A stretch of 64,000 bases of DNA from Terriglobia bacterium (GTDB taxonomy: Bacteria > Acidobacteriota > Terriglobia > Acidiferrales > UBA7541): the NCBI GenBank assembly GCA_020072785.1, contig JAIQGG010000002.1, positions 1,426,001 to 1,490,000 on the forward strand, given 5' to 3'. This document shows positions 8,831 through 18,262 of this stretch, piece by piece; positions within the stretch are counted from its first letter, which is position 1, and each line of letters opens with the position of its first letter. A program made the translations under genes and the position numbers. The notes under the pieces were generated by a model. The model was not told where the DNA came from. It worked only from the letters and a program-made list of their open reading frames with translations, and did not search any database.

Positions 8831-10434
8831 GATTCCAAATAATTGCTTTCCGCAGCGCCGCGCCGCCGCACGGCGATGCCATAAACCTCTTCGATTTCAT
8901 GGCAGCGGAACAGCCACGCCAAGGCCAGATACAACACTGTCGCCCCGGAGACCATCCCCGCTAACACCAGAACCTGGAGCCCGAAAGGGGAGTGCACTGT
9001 GAAGGCGGTGTAATGCACCCCGAACCAGCAGCCCACGGCCATGATCCCGGCGCACAGGGAGATTTTCACAAAGGACGCCAGAACTTTCAGCGTACCCATG
9101 GTCCCGTGGCGCAGGCGGAAAATAATGAACAGGGCGAAGAAATCGAAGAAACAGGCAAGGGCCGTGGCCAGCGCAGGACCGCCATTCTGCACGCGCTTGA
9201 AGAAAAACTCCAGGAACACGATGTTCAGGATGATGTTGATGACCAGGGAAATCGAAGCCACCACCACGGGCGTCTTGGTGTCCCGCGTGGAATAAAATGC
9301 CGGCACCACCAGCTTTACGGAGGCCAGCGCGGGTAATCCCACGGCGTAATAGAGCAGCGCCCGCGCCGTCAATCGCGTCGATTCCGCGACGAACTGCCCG
9401 TGCTGGAAGAGCACGCGAATGATCGGCTCGCGCAGAATCATCAACCCCAGCGCCGCGGGCACGGTGATGAACGCCACGATGCGCACGGAAAACGTCAGCG
9501 TCTTTTTCAGAGAATCATAGTCCTTCGCCGCCGCCTGGTGCGACATCATCGGCAAGATCGCCGTGGCCACGGCAATCGCATAGCCGCCCAGCACCAGCTC
9601 CATGACTCGGTCGGCCACGTACAGCGCGGTCAGGCTTCCGCGCGGCATCTTGGCCGCGTTCGCAAAGTATGTATCCACGAAAAAATTGATCTGCGCGATG
9701 CCGATTCCGAAAAAGCGCGGCAGCATCAGCCGCGCCACATTGCGAATCCCCGGGTCCGAGAACGATATCCCGAAATTAAATGTCATTCCCTTCTGCACCA
9801 ATCTCGGTATCTGGACCAGAAACTGCAGTGCCCCGCCGACCAGCACTCCTACGGCGAGCGATATGGCCGGCTCCTTGAAGTATCTCCACACCGCCCCCAC
9901 TGAAAATAAGATGATGGAAAGATTCAGGAAGATCGGCGTGGCTGCTGGCAGGCCGAAAATATTGAAGCAATTGAGGATGCCCATGGCCAGCGCAGCCAGC
10001 CCGATGAAAAACAAGTAGGGAAAGATGATCCGATTCAAGGTCACCGCTTCATCCCAATGCACGCTTTTGTCAGAGGATGCAGTAAAGGTATGGACCACCG
10101 TGGGAGAGAAGACCATACCCAAGACGGTGATGATCGCCAGGACCAGCGCCAAGGTCCAAAACAGGCGATTGGCAAAATCCCAAACCTCCTCTTTGGTCTT
10201 TTCCCGCATGTAGGTCGTGAAGACGGGGATGACCGAAGCGGTCATCGAGCCCTCACCGACCAGGCGCCGAAACAAGTTGGGGATACGATAGGCGAGGACG
10301 AAGGAATCGGCGGCCAGCGTGGTTCCGAGAAGAAGCACGATGCGCTGGTCACGCAGATAGCCGAGAATGCGGCTAACGATAGTGACCAGGGTGATGATTG
10401 AAGCGGACTTGAGGATCTGCTTTTTCTCGGTCAA
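8827..10434 (-). CDS. murJ: lipid II flippase MurJ
   Basis: Inner-membrane MOP-superfamily protein that moves lipid II across the membrane for peptidoglycan synthesis. About 535 aa with roughly 14 hydrophobic segments. The N-terminus has the family signature VSRILGYLRDQ followed by ADSFVLAYRIPNLFRRLVGEGS, typical of MurJ. I place the start at TTG 10434 because GGGGGAG sits 7 nt upstream; another TTG at 10470 would add 12 residues. The 3' end overlaps xerD by 4 nt. Divergently transcribed from the gene at 10555, with a shared promoter region between them. Confidence 0.93.
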   Translation of the reverse strand: MTEKKQILKSASIITLVTIVSRILGYLRDQRIVLLLGTTLAADSFVLAYRIPNLFRRLVGEGSMTASVIPVFTTYMREKTKEEVWDFANRLFWTLALVLAIITVLGMVFSPTVVHTFTASSDKSVHWDEAVTLNRIIFPYLFFIGLAALAMGILNCFNIFGLPAATPIFLNLSIILFSVGAVWRYFKEPAISLAVGVLVGGALQFLVQIPRLVQKGMTFNFGISFSDPGIRNVARLMLPRFFGIGIAQINFFVDTYFANAAKMPRGSLTALYVADRVMELVLGGYAIAVATAILPMMSHQAAAKDYDSLKKTLTFSVRIVAFITVPAALGLMILREPIIRVLFQHGQFVAESTRLTARALLYYAVGLPALASVKLVVPAFYSTRDTKTPVVVASISLVINIILNIVFLEFFFKRVQNGGPALATALACFFDFFALFIIFRLRHGTMGTLKVLASFVKISLCAGIMAVGCWFGVHYTAFTVHSPFGLQVLVLAGMVSGATVLYLALAWLFRCHEIEEVYGIAVRRRGAAESNYLES

Positions 10435-10474
10435 CGGGCGGCTCCCCCGGCCTAACCCCTGCAAAAACAATGAG

Positions 10475-10503
10475 TTGACAGAAATCGGAGCTTAACATAA
10501 CAT
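10475..10503 (+). promoter_or_regulatory. sigma70-type promoter
   Basis: -35 TTGACA (10475-10480), 17-nt spacer, -10 TAACAT (10498-10503). Reads rightward into the gene starting at 10555, with a predicted leader of about 45 nt. Confidence 0.6.
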
Positions 10504-10554
10504 ACTCGCCGCGAATTGGCAACTTGGGTATCCCTAGCTGCAAATCGGGGTAAC

Positions 10555-11046
10555 TTGAAGACCAGCTCTCCAGCTTCCACGCACAAAAAGGTGATCGTCG
10601 TCCTCGTGGACAAACGCTCCTTGCGCGGCTACCTTAACCCGGCCCGCCTCGGGTCGCCGGAACCACTTGACCTCCTCACCCCCGAGGGTGAGCACCAGGC
10701 TATTCCCCTCGATCGCGTGCGCTGCGTCTACTTTGTGCGAGATTTTTCCGCTCATTTCGCGCTGGAACGCAAGACCTTTCTCAGCCGTCCCAAGCTGGAC
10801 GGCCTCTGGGTGCGCCTGCGTTTTCCGGACGGCGAAGCCCTGGAAGGAGTGGTACCCAATGACCTTCTGGCGCTACTCGATCGTGGCGTGCAGATCACGC
10901 CCCCGGACATTCACGGCGGAACCGACCGCATCTTTGTGCCGCGCACGGCGCTCAGCGAGTTGACGGTACTAGGCGTCGTGGGCATCGCCCGCCGCAAGCC
11001 CGCCGCTGCTGCAACCGCCGCGCAGCCCCGGCTGTTCAACGAGTAG
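10555..11046 (+). CDS. uncharacterised cytosolic protein
   Basis: 163 aa from a TTG at 10555 (GGGG 4 nt upstream); an earlier TTG at 10516 lies near the predicted transcription start. I do not recognise a named family. The chain has alternating short hydrophobic strands (KVIVVLVDKRSLRGYL, DRVRCVYFVRDF, LWVRLRFPDGEALEGVV), suggesting one or two small beta-barrel (SH3/PilZ-like) units. There is no signal peptide, membrane segment or cysteine cluster. The C-terminus is Ala/Pro-rich. It lies just upstream of lpxD on the same strand (106-nt gap). Confidence 0.7.
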   Translation: MKTSSPASTHKKVIVVLVDKRSLRGYLNPARLGSPEPLDLLTPEGEHQAIPLDRVRCVYFVRDFSAHFALERKTFLSRPKLDGLWVRLRFPDGEALEGVVPNDLLALLDRGVQITPPDIHGGTDRIFVPRTALSELTVLGVVGIARRKPAAAATAAQPRLFNE

Positions 11047-11152
11047 CACCGCGCGGCCCCTGCGCGCTGGCTTTCCCCGCGCTGCTCGCGCCCATCTGTA
11101 CTTCCCTGCTCGCGGTGTGCGAGACTCGCAGAGTTTTCGAGGAGTAGTGCTC

Positions 11153-12235
11153 ATGAACATTGCCTCCCTGAAGCTTTCCGAAGTGGCCCAGAAGCTGGAC
11201 TGCCGCCTTGAGGGCGATCCCGCCGCGGAGATCACGGGCGTCGCCGGGCTCGAGTACGCCGCGCCCGGCCAACTGACCTTCCTGGCCAACCGCAAGTATT
11301 TTCCGCTGTTGCGCTCCACCCGGGCTTCGGCGGTCCTGGTCGAGGAAGGCGTTGCTCTGAAGCGCGGCGCCGGGCTGCCGCCGCTGGCGGCCCTGCGCAC
11401 GGCGAATCCTTACCTGGCCTTTGCCCACGCCATCGAGCTGTTCTTCCAGCCGCCGCGCTACGCCCCGGGCATCCATCCAACGGCGGTCGTGGCGGCCAGC
11501 GCGCGCATCGGCGCCGGCGCGCACATCGGACCGTACTGCTACGTGGACGACGGCGCGGTCATCGGCAAGAACGCCGTCCTGCACAGTTTCGTGACCATCT
11601 ATCGCGGCGCGCAGATCGGCGACGATTTCTTCGCCCACTCCCAGGTGGTCGTGCGCGAATTCTGCCGCTTGGGCCACCGCGTCATCCTGCAGAACGGCGC
11701 GGTCATCGGCGGCGACGGCTTCGGCTACGCCCGTCAGGCTGACGGCACATGGTACAAGATGGCCCAGGCCGGCCCCGCGGTTCTCGAAGACGACGTGGAG
11801 GTCCAGGCCAATTCCTGCGTGGACCGCGCCACGATCGGCGAGACGCGCATCGGCCGCGGCTCCAAGCTGGATGATCTGGTCGTTGTTGGACACGCCTCGC
11901 AGCTCGGCCAAAACGTCATGCTTTGCGGCCATGTCGGTCTTGCCGGCTCCACGAAGGTCGGCAATAACTGCATTTTGGCCGGGAGGGTCGGCTCCGCCGG
12001 GCATCTGACCATTGGCGACGGCACCATCGTCACCGCGCAGAGCGGGGTGCCCCACGACATCCCCCCAAAGAGCGTTTATTCTGGCTATCCCGCCGTGGAA
12101 AATAAGCAGTGGCTGAAGGCCACCGCGGCGTTGAACCGCCTGCCGGAGCTGCAACGCCGCGTGCGCGAGCTCGAAGAACTGGTGCGCGAAACACTCGCCC
12201 GCCGCCCCGCCTCGACACCGCCTGCCGAGCCCTGA
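11153..12235 (+). CDS. lpxD: UDP-3-O-acylglucosamine N-acyltransferase
   Basis: Adds the N-linked 3-hydroxyacyl chain in lipid A synthesis (Raetz pathway), using acyl-ACP. 360 aa from the ATG at 11153 (GAGGAG about 8 nt upstream). The N-terminal uridine-binding domain spans residues ~1-100, then a left-handed beta-helix of hexapeptide repeats runs from ~105 to ~310 (for example ARIGAGAHIGPYCYV, AVIGKNAV, CGHVGLAGSTKVGNNC). The expected catalytic His lies in VVVGHASQLGQN. A C-terminal helix (ELQRRVRELEELVRETL) closes the trimer. Supports an LPS-bearing outer membrane. Confidence 0.95.
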   Translation: MNIASLKLSEVAQKLDCRLEGDPAAEITGVAGLEYAAPGQLTFLANRKYFPLLRSTRASAVLVEEGVALKRGAGLPPLAALRTANPYLAFAHAIELFFQPPRYAPGIHPTAVVAASARIGAGAHIGPYCYVDDGAVIGKNAVLHSFVTIYRGAQIGDDFFAHSQVVVREFCRLGHRVILQNGAVIGGDGFGYARQADGTWYKMAQAGPAVLEDDVEVQANSCVDRATIGETRIGRGSKLDDLVVVGHASQLGQNVMLCGHVGLAGSTKVGNNCILAGRVGSAGHLTIGDGTIVTAQSGVPHDIPPKSVYSGYPAVENKQWLKATAALNRLPELQRRVRELEELVRETLARRPASTPPAEP

Positions 12236-12254
12236 CGCGGGGGCACTTTTTCCG

Positions 12255-13013
12255 CTAGATGATGGAATTGCCGTTTTCGGGCAGCGGCTCCGCCGGCACA
12301 TCGAGCGGGCGCTGGTCCGGCGGAAGGCCCGCCGCGAGCGCGCCGCGAACAATCGAGTTCAGCTCGTCGCGCTGCTCCACGGTGAAGCGCGAGGTGTCAA
12401 TCGGCGGACAGAACCGCACCACAATTTCCCCGGGATGGATGACCAGCGAGCGCTTCTCCATGATGCGGTGCGCTCCCGCGCAGGCCACCGGCACGATGGG
12501 CACCCCGGCTTTGATAGCCATGACCACCGCGCCCTTCTTGAACGCCTGTAACCGCCCGTCCAGGCTGCGCGTTCCCTCCGGATAGATCAGGAACGACGTT
12601 CCCGCGCGCAGTCCCTGCGTAGCACGCTCTACGCTGCTGATCGCAGCTTCGCGGTTGCTCCTGTTCACCGCAACAAATTTAGCCAGACGGAACGCCTGCC
12701 CCACAATCGGATACCGGAATAGCGACTCCTTCAAGAGAATGGCCACCTGCCGCGGAATGGCCCCGACCACCGCCGGTGCATCGGCCGAACTCGTGTGGTT
12801 GGCTACAAACAGGCAGGCGCCAGAAGGCACATTTTCCAGACCTTCCACGCGGATCTTTACCCCCACGGCGCGCACCGCAAACAGCACCCCGCCCAGCCCA
12901 GCGCGATACAGCAAAATGGCGTTCCCCACCATCAGGGAATAGACCAGAAGCGGCGGCCCTACCAGGAGGATATAGATGGTGAGAAAACAGATTAGGAACA
13001 GGCTTCGCAGCAT
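12255..13013 (-). CDS. 1-acyl-sn-glycerol-3-phosphate acyltransferase (PlsC family)
   Basis: Acylates lysophosphatidic acid to phosphatidic acid, or a related lipid, at the inner membrane. 252 aa. Hydrophobic residues 5-36 anchor the N-terminus. The catalytic block NHTSSAD is at 72-78 (H73, D78) and the substrate-binding YPEGTRS at 144-150. The C-terminus has a conserved VPVACAGAHR. Convergent with lpxD (19 bp between stops). The bases immediately upstream of the start are the last unit of a triple palindromic repeat, leaving no obvious Shine-Dalgarno. Confidence 0.9.
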   Translation of the reverse strand: MLRSLFLICFLTIYILLVGPPLLVYSLMVGNAILLYRAGLGGVLFAVRAVGVKIRVEGLENVPSGACLFVANHTSSADAPAVVGAIPRQVAILLKESLFRYPIVGQAFRLAKFVAVNRSNREAAISSVERATQGLRAGTSFLIYPEGTRSLDGRLQAFKKGAVVMAIKAGVPIVPVACAGAHRIMEKRSLVIHPGEIVVRFCPPIDTSRFTVEQRDELNSIVRGALAAGLPPDQRPLDVPAEPLPENGNSII

Positions 13014-13016
13014 CGG

Positions 13017-13090
13017 TTGACCGCTTTGCGGTCACACTTGATTTGACCGCTTTGCGGTCACACTTGATTTGACCGCTTTGCGGTCACGCA
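13017..13090. repeat. three tandem copies of the TGACCGC-N3-GCGGTCA palindrome
   Basis: The 17-nt inverted repeat TGACCGCTTTGCGGTCA occurs at 13018-13034, 13044-13060 and 13070-13086, an exact 26-bp period with spacer ACTTGATT or similar. The array starts 4 bp before the plsC-like start codon. Related copies lie at 27613, 41380, 41407 and 52492. As RNA each unit would form a 7-bp hairpin with a 3-nt loop. Confidence 0.9.
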
Positions 13091-13244
13091 TACACAGGTT
13101 TAGACTTTGGCGAAAGTTCTCGTGCAGGTCAAGCACAAGCTTATGCGCAGGAATCCAAGACGAAAACGCAATTCCAACTTCACCCCTCCCTGTGCACCTT
13201 AAACGAACTCGAATTTCGAATTTCAATTTTTGAATTTCGGTAAA

Positions 13245-15077
13245 TTACGGAGCCGCCGCCTCAGCGCGGGATTGCGTAACGCCGCGCAGCAGACCCGCAA
13301 GGATACGCCCAGCCTTCTCCGTGTGCGAACGTGCTTCGCCAACCTGCCACCCGGCCTCGACGTGCTCCTCCAGCGGAACCTCCAGCGCGATCTCCCGGGC
13401 CTCGCCCTCGGCTTCTTCGTGGCGCAGGCGGAGGCGCAGCTTCTCCCCGGGTTTCCGCTCGCGCACCCAGCGCTCGAGCTTCCGTGGTGCCGCGCCTTCG
13501 TTCCACTGCAGGATCACGTCGCCTTCGCGCAGCCCCGCGGCAGCCGCACGCTCGGAGAGCGGGCCGGTCACGCGCAGTTGCCCCTCGAAGTTGCGTTCCA
13601 CGGCAAAGCCCAGCGCCGCGCGGCTGCTCCGCCGCTCCCGGACTTCCAGCCCGGCAAGTCCCAGGATCTGCGCATAGGGAAGAGGATCGGCTCCGGAAAC
13701 GTAGCGGCGGAAAAACTCTTCGAACGATCCTCCGGCCACGCGCTCGGCGGCCAGCCGGATGTCCAGGCTGTCGCGATACGTCCTTTTCTTCTTCGCAAAT
13801 TCGATATTCATTTCGCGGAGAACGTCGTCCAGGCTGGCAGTGTTGTCCGTGCGGTCGCGGATCAGCACATCCAGCAGCACCCCGAGAATCTGCCCCTTGG
13901 TGTAGTAGGAGACGCTGGAGTCGCCGCCGTTGTACAGCGGATATTTCTCCAGCCAGGCGTCCAGGCTGGATTGCTCGGCGCTCTGCCAACGGTTGGCGGG
14001 GCGCGCTTCTAGGTCGGTGATCTGATACCCCAGATCGGCGTAGAACTGCTCCTTGCTCCACAGCCCGCTGCGCAGCAGCGTGTAGGAGCCGTAGGTGCTG
14101 GTCACGCCCTCGGCAAACCACAGCGCCCGCGTGTATTGCTCCTTCGTGTAGTCCACCGGATCAAGCGAAGACGGACGGATGCGCTTGACGTTCCAGAGAT
14201 GAAAAAATTCGTGCGCCGCAACTCTTTCCAGATAGTCCGCCGACGAAACGGCGATGGCCGTGGAATTGGCATGCTCCATACCGCTCTCGGCACCACCCGC
14301 GGCCTTCCCGATGTGCAAGAGAAACGTGTAGCTTGCATATGGCGCGCCCTGCATCAGCGAATTCTCGTAGCGGCAGATGCGTTCCAGGGCGGACTGCACT
14401 TCCTTGCGGTCCCAGTTGTCACCGTGGATCACCACGCGGATGGGCGGCGAAATCTCCCGCAGCGTGAACTCCTGGAACGTTCCCGCCTCGATCGGCGCAT
14501 CTACCAGCGCGTCGTAGCCGGAAGCGGCAAACTCGGCGCCGTGTTCATCACCGGCCTTGTTCGCCAGGGGCGAGAGCGCGGAGGCAACCCGCCAGCCATC
14601 CGGCAGGCACACCAGAGAAAGGCGCACATCCTCGCCGCGGCGCTCCGGCACATAGAAAAGGACCATGGCGAGATTCACAAAGGCATGCTCAGCACTGAGT
14701 TGCGTTGCGAAGGGCCCGGCCTCATCCCAGTAGACGGAGTAGCGCACCGAAATTGTGCCGCTCCCGGCAATGCGCCAGGTCTGCTTGTCGACCTTGTCGA
14801 TCCGCAGATCCTGACCGCCCGCGGATGCCGTCACCTGGCGGACATGGCTGCTGAAGTCGCGTATCTGGTAGAGCGTGTTCCATGCCGGTATCTGCACCGT
14901 CACGCCGCCGGCTACGTCCGGAATCTGCATTTCTACCAGGAAAAGATGCCGTTCTGGATGATCGAGCGAGATGGAATAACGGATCGTCGCCGACGCGCCC
15001 GGCGCTAAACCCGGGAGAAACAGCGCCGCCAACACCAGCGACAGCGCGAGAATTGCTGGCCGCCGCGGGCAACTCAC
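13245..15077 (-). CDS. secreted M61-family metallopeptidase with PDZ domain
   Basis: 610 aa. Residues 1-30 form a signal peptide ending in GASA. A beta-rich N-terminal domain precedes the gluzincin catalytic domain: HEFFH at 289-293 with zinc ligand E323 in FAEG, and GGAESGMEH (261-269), a typical M61 glycine-rich stretch. A PDZ-like domain covers about 495-590. M61 enzymes are glycyl aminopeptidase-like; the substrate here is unknown. The start codon overlaps the mpl stop by 4 nt (15074-15077), so it is translated from the wall-recycling transcript. Confidence 0.9.
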   Translation of the reverse strand: MSCPRRPAILALSLVLAALFLPGLAPGASATIRYSISLDHPERHLFLVEMQIPDVAGGVTVQIPAWNTLYQIRDFSSHVRQVTASAGGQDLRIDKVDKQTWRIAGSGTISVRYSVYWDEAGPFATQLSAEHAFVNLAMVLFYVPERRGEDVRLSLVCLPDGWRVASALSPLANKAGDEHGAEFAASGYDALVDAPIEAGTFQEFTLREISPPIRVVIHGDNWDRKEVQSALERICRYENSLMQGAPYASYTFLLHIGKAAGGAESGMEHANSTAIAVSSADYLERVAAHEFFHLWNVKRIRPSSLDPVDYTKEQYTRALWFAEGVTSTYGSYTLLRSGLWSKEQFYADLGYQITDLEARPANRWQSAEQSSLDAWLEKYPLYNGGDSSVSYYTKGQILGVLLDVLIRDRTDNTASLDDVLREMNIEFAKKKRTYRDSLDIRLAAERVAGGSFEEFFRRYVSGADPLPYAQILGLAGLEVRERRSSRAALGFAVERNFEGQLRVTGPLSERAAAAGLREGDVILQWNEGAAPRKLERWVRERKPGEKLRLRLRHEEAEGEAREIALEVPLEEHVEAGWQVGEARSHTEKAGRILAGLLRGVTQSRAEAAAP

Positions 15078-16537
15078 GGACGGATCGTATCCGCGGGCCG
15101 CTGCGGAAGGGCGGCGAGGCGCTTAAGGAGCTTGTCGCACAGGCCGTCGAAACTGCCGTTGGACATGACCAGCAGCAGGTCGCCCGGCCGGGCTTCCCCG
15201 GCGATGAACTCGGCGATGGCCGCGGAGTCCGCGATTAGCCGCGCGTCGCGCCCGAGCTGCCGCACGCTTTCCGCCACGCTTTCCGGGGAGAGCCGCTCCG
15301 TATCGTTAAGCTGCTGTGCGCGGAAGACCCCGCCGAGGACCACGCGGTCGGCGAGAGCCAGCGACTGCGGCAGCGCCTCCTGGAAGACGCGCCTGCGCAT
15401 GGAATTGGAGCGCGGTTCGAGCAGCGCCCAGACACGCCGGCCGGGCCAGCGCAGACGCGCGGCTTCGATCGTCGCGCGCACCGCCGTGGGATGATGCGCG
15501 AAATCGTCCACCACCAGGATGCCGCCGGCCTCGCCCTTCACGTCCATGCGCCGCCGCACGCTGCGGAAGCTGGCCAGCGCCTCTGCCAGCGATTCCGCGG
15601 AGATGCCCCGGATCTGCGCCACGGCGATCGCGGCCAGTGCATTCAGGACGTTGTGCCGTCCACTGGCCGCCAGCGAAAACGCGCCGAATTCTCTGCCGCG
15701 GTGCGCCACGCGAAAGCGAGTGTATTCGCCTTCGACGACCACGTCGCCCGCCAGCCAGTCGTTGCCTTCATGGAACCCATACGTCTCCACCGCGCAGAAC
15801 GCCTTTTCCGCCGCGGCCCGGATCGCAGGGCCGGACTCTTCCGTGTCGCCCCAGTGCACCACGCGCCCGCTGCGCGGCACCAGATTCACCAGCCTGCGGA
15901 AGGCCAGCTCGTAGGCCGTAAAGTCCGCATAGATGTCCGCGTGGTCGAATTCCAGCGACGTCAGCACCAGCGTGTCCGGGTGGTAATGAAAGAATTTCGG
16001 CCCGCGGTCAAAAAACGCGGTTTCGTATTCGTCGCCCTCGAGGATGAACTCTTCGCCGCCGCCGAGGCCGTAACTCTTGCCGAAATTTTCGGCTACCCCG
16101 CCGACCAGAAAATCCGGGCGCTTGCCGGCGACGTGAAAGATCCAGGCCAGCATGGCCGTGGTGGTCGTTTTCCCGTGCGTCCCGCTGACCACGATGGAGT
16201 GATGCCCCGGCAGAAACACGTCCTCGAGTATTTGCGGCATCGAGCAGTAGCGCAGCTTGCGGTCCAGGACTTCCTCGAGCTCGGCATTGCCGCGGGCAAT
16301 CACGTTGCCCACCACGACCAGATCCGGCGCGGGCACGAGATGCGCGGGGTCGAAGGAAGAAAAATAGGAGATGCCCAGCGTTTCCAGCAGCGTCGAAGCC
16401 GGCGGATATACCCCGGTATCCGACCCCGTGACCCGGAACCCCGCTTCGCGCAGCATCCCCGCCACCGGAGCCATGGCCGATCCGCCGATGCCCAGCAAAT
16501 GGACGTGCTGTCCAGCTTTCAATAGCGTCGCGCTCAT
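15074..16537 (-). CDS. mpl: murein peptide ligase (UDP-MurNAc:L-Ala-D-Glu-mDAP ligase)
   Basis: Recycling enzyme that joins a recovered tripeptide to UDP-MurNAc. 487 aa from ATG 16537, which puts the Rossmann motif HLLGIGGSAM at about 14-22. The ATP-binding GTHGKTTT is at 119-126. The run LVVVGNVIARGN is typical of Mpl, separating it from MurC. The Mur ligase middle and C-terminal domains are complete (ILVVDDFAHHPTAVR in the C-terminal part). It lies downstream of ldcA, the enzyme that makes its tripeptide substrate. Confidence 0.92.
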   Translation of the reverse strand: MSATLLKAGQHVHLLGIGGSAMAPVAGMLREAGFRVTGSDTGVYPPASTLLETLGISYFSSFDPAHLVPAPDLVVVGNVIARGNAELEEVLDRKLRYCSMPQILEDVFLPGHHSIVVSGTHGKTTTTAMLAWIFHVAGKRPDFLVGGVAENFGKSYGLGGGEEFILEGDEYETAFFDRGPKFFHYHPDTLVLTSLEFDHADIYADFTAYELAFRRLVNLVPRSGRVVHWGDTEESGPAIRAAAEKAFCAVETYGFHEGNDWLAGDVVVEGEYTRFRVAHRGREFGAFSLAASGRHNVLNALAAIAVAQIRGISAESLAEALASFRSVRRRMDVKGEAGGILVVDDFAHHPTAVRATIEAARLRWPGRRVWALLEPRSNSMRRRVFQEALPQSLALADRVVLGGVFRAQQLNDTERLSPESVAESVRQLGRDARLIADSAAIAEFIAGEARPGDLLLVMSNGSFDGLCDKLLKRLAALPQRPADTIRP

Positions 16538-16559
16538 CGCCCCGTTCCCACCCGGCCGC

Positions 16560-17531
16560 TCAGACCACCGCCGGCTCGAGAATCTCCAGTGTCCCGGCGC
16601 CATGGGCCACCAACCGTGCCTCGACGCCCAGCGGCAGCGTCAGCATCGCCCGCGCCGTGTGCCCCACCGGCGCGCCGTAAACAACCGGCAGGCCATGCCC
16701 GCCGAGAATGCGCCGGCACACATCGCGCACCGTCGGGCTACCCGCCACCGGCGGCGCGCACTCCGGAAAATCGCCCAGCACAATCCCCTGGATCCCCGCC
16801 AGGACGCCGGCTTGCACCAGGTGCATGAGCACGCGGTCCACCTGATACGGCTTCATCGCCCGGTCTTCCAGCACCAGGATCGCCCCGCTGGCGTTGAACT
16901 GCCACGGCGTGCCAATGGTGGCTTCCAGCAGCGTCAGGCAGCCCCCCAGCAGACGGCCCTGCGCTTCGCCGGCCTCCAGGCATTCGCCCTGCAATTCGAG
17001 TGGCCAGCCGGAACGCGTCTCCCCGGTGGCCCGCAGGAACGACGCTTCGTCGTACCCGCCCGGTTTCCCCGCTCCGGCATCGAATCCCGCAGCCAGCATC
17101 GGCCCGTAAAACGAGACCCAGCCCAGGCGCTGCCAGAGAAAAATCTGCAGCGTGGTGAGATCGCTGTAGCCGACCAGTGCCTTTGCCGGGGGCAACGTGT
17201 CCGCATCGCGGCTGCCCAGCAGATAGTTCGAGCCGTAGCCGCCACGCAGGGCGATCAGCGCATCCGCGGCAGGATCGGCCAGCGCCCCGAGGAACTCCTT
17301 CCGGCGCTCCGCAGCAGGGGCGGCAAAGTAGCCCTCGGATGCGCGCGCCGCCCCGGGCAGCACAGAAAATCCGAGGCGCTGCAGTTCTGCGGTGCCAGCC
17401 TCTATTTTCCGGGGGTCGGCGGGAGAAGCCGGAGCGACAACAGCCACACGCGCTCCCGGGCGCAGACCATGTGGTTTGCGGGGAATTACGGAGGACAGGC
17501 TCGAAAAACCATGGGGCTGGTGCGCACTCAT
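16560..17531 (-). CDS. ldcA: LD-carboxypeptidase (S66 family)
   Basis: Cytosolic serine peptidase that trims the terminal D-Ala from muropeptide tetrapeptides. 323 aa. The catalytic triad is S123 in GYSDLT, E222 in LVLEDRA and H291 in GAPVGHT. The motif ALRGGYGSNYLL (94-105) is characteristic. The fold is the usual two-domain S66 form. The start overlaps the mgtC stop by 4 nt and mpl starts 22 nt after its stop, so the two recycling steps are co-expressed. S66 also includes microcin immunity proteins (MccF), but the Mpl neighbour favours murein recycling. Confidence 0.92.
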   Translation of the reverse strand: MSAHQPHGFSSLSSVIPRKPHGLRPGARVAVVAPASPADPRKIEAGTAELQRLGFSVLPGAARASEGYFAAPAAERRKEFLGALADPAADALIALRGGYGSNYLLGSRDADTLPPAKALVGYSDLTTLQIFLWQRLGWVSFYGPMLAAGFDAGAGKPGGYDEASFLRATGETRSGWPLELQGECLEAGEAQGRLLGGCLTLLEATIGTPWQFNASGAILVLEDRAMKPYQVDRVLMHLVQAGVLAGIQGIVLGDFPECAPPVAGSPTVRDVCRRILGGHGLPVVYGAPVGHTARAMLTLPLGVEARLVAHGAGTLEILEPAVV

Positions 17532-18190
17532 TCGTGATGGCTCTCGATGGGCACCACCTCGCTGATAATGCCGGGGCGGTCCAGCCGCGTCAGAATTGCT
17601 TGCTGCTGGCGATAGGTAACGTCCGCTTCGAACTCCACCACCGAAGTCGCGCCCGCCATGGAAACCCGGAAGCGCTGCATCGGCACCCTGATCTCGGCTA
17701 GGAATTGCTGTAGCTCGGCGGCTACGCTTTCCGCATGGCTGGTGGTGAAGCGGAAGACCATGACGCGCACCTTCAAATTCAGGCGCTCCGCCGCCCAGGC
17801 CATAACCACGAGACCGAAGAGAACCAGGCCCGCGGAAAAACCCGCCACGGCATAGAACCCCGCGCCCGCCGCCATACCGATGGCCGCCTCGACGAAAATG
17901 GTAGCCGCGGTGGTCAGCCCGGTGACCCCGCCGCGCTCCCGCAGGATGGCGCCCGCGCCCAGAAAACCGATGCCCTGCACCAGGTTCGAAACGATCCGCG
18001 TCGGGGAAGGGTCGCCAAAGCGCTGCGCGATCACCACAGAAAGAATCGTGAAAAGCGCCGAAGCCAGGCAGACGAACGCGCTCGTGCGGATCCCCGCGGG
18101 GCGCTTGCGCAGGTCGCGCTCCACGCCGATGGCCGCGCCGAGCAGCGCGGCGAAGGTTAAACGCAGCAGAATCGTGCTGGTCGTCAGCAT
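17528..18190 (-). CDS. MgtC/SapB family membrane protein
   Basis: 220 aa. Four to five hydrophobic helices in residues 5-135, with the family signatures GAAIGVERDLRKRPAGIRT and QGIGFLGAGAILRERGGVTGLTT. A soluble ACT-like domain (about 140-220) follows. MgtC homologues affect growth at low magnesium and ATP-synthase activity in pathogens; the role in free-living species is unsettled. Heads the four-gene group with ldcA, mpl and the M61 peptidase. Confidence 0.9.
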   Translation of the reverse strand: MLTTSTILLRLTFAALLGAAIGVERDLRKRPAGIRTSAFVCLASALFTILSVVIAQRFGDPSPTRIVSNLVQGIGFLGAGAILRERGGVTGLTTAATIFVEAAIGMAAGAGFYAVAGFSAGLVLFGLVVMAWAAERLNLKVRVMVFRFTTSHAESVAAELQQFLAEIRVPMQRFRVSMAGATSVVEFEADVTYRQQQAILTRLDRPGIISEVVPIESHHE

Positions 18191-18262
18191 GTTCCCAGAG
18201 ATCTATCCGCCCCCACCACCGCGTTCCGCTCGCGGACTGGATCGAACGGGATTTTAACCCCC

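Noticed and set aside
13017-13090. CRISPR array
   Set aside because: Three units at 26 bp with only 9 bp between palindromes; spacers far too short and no cas genes.
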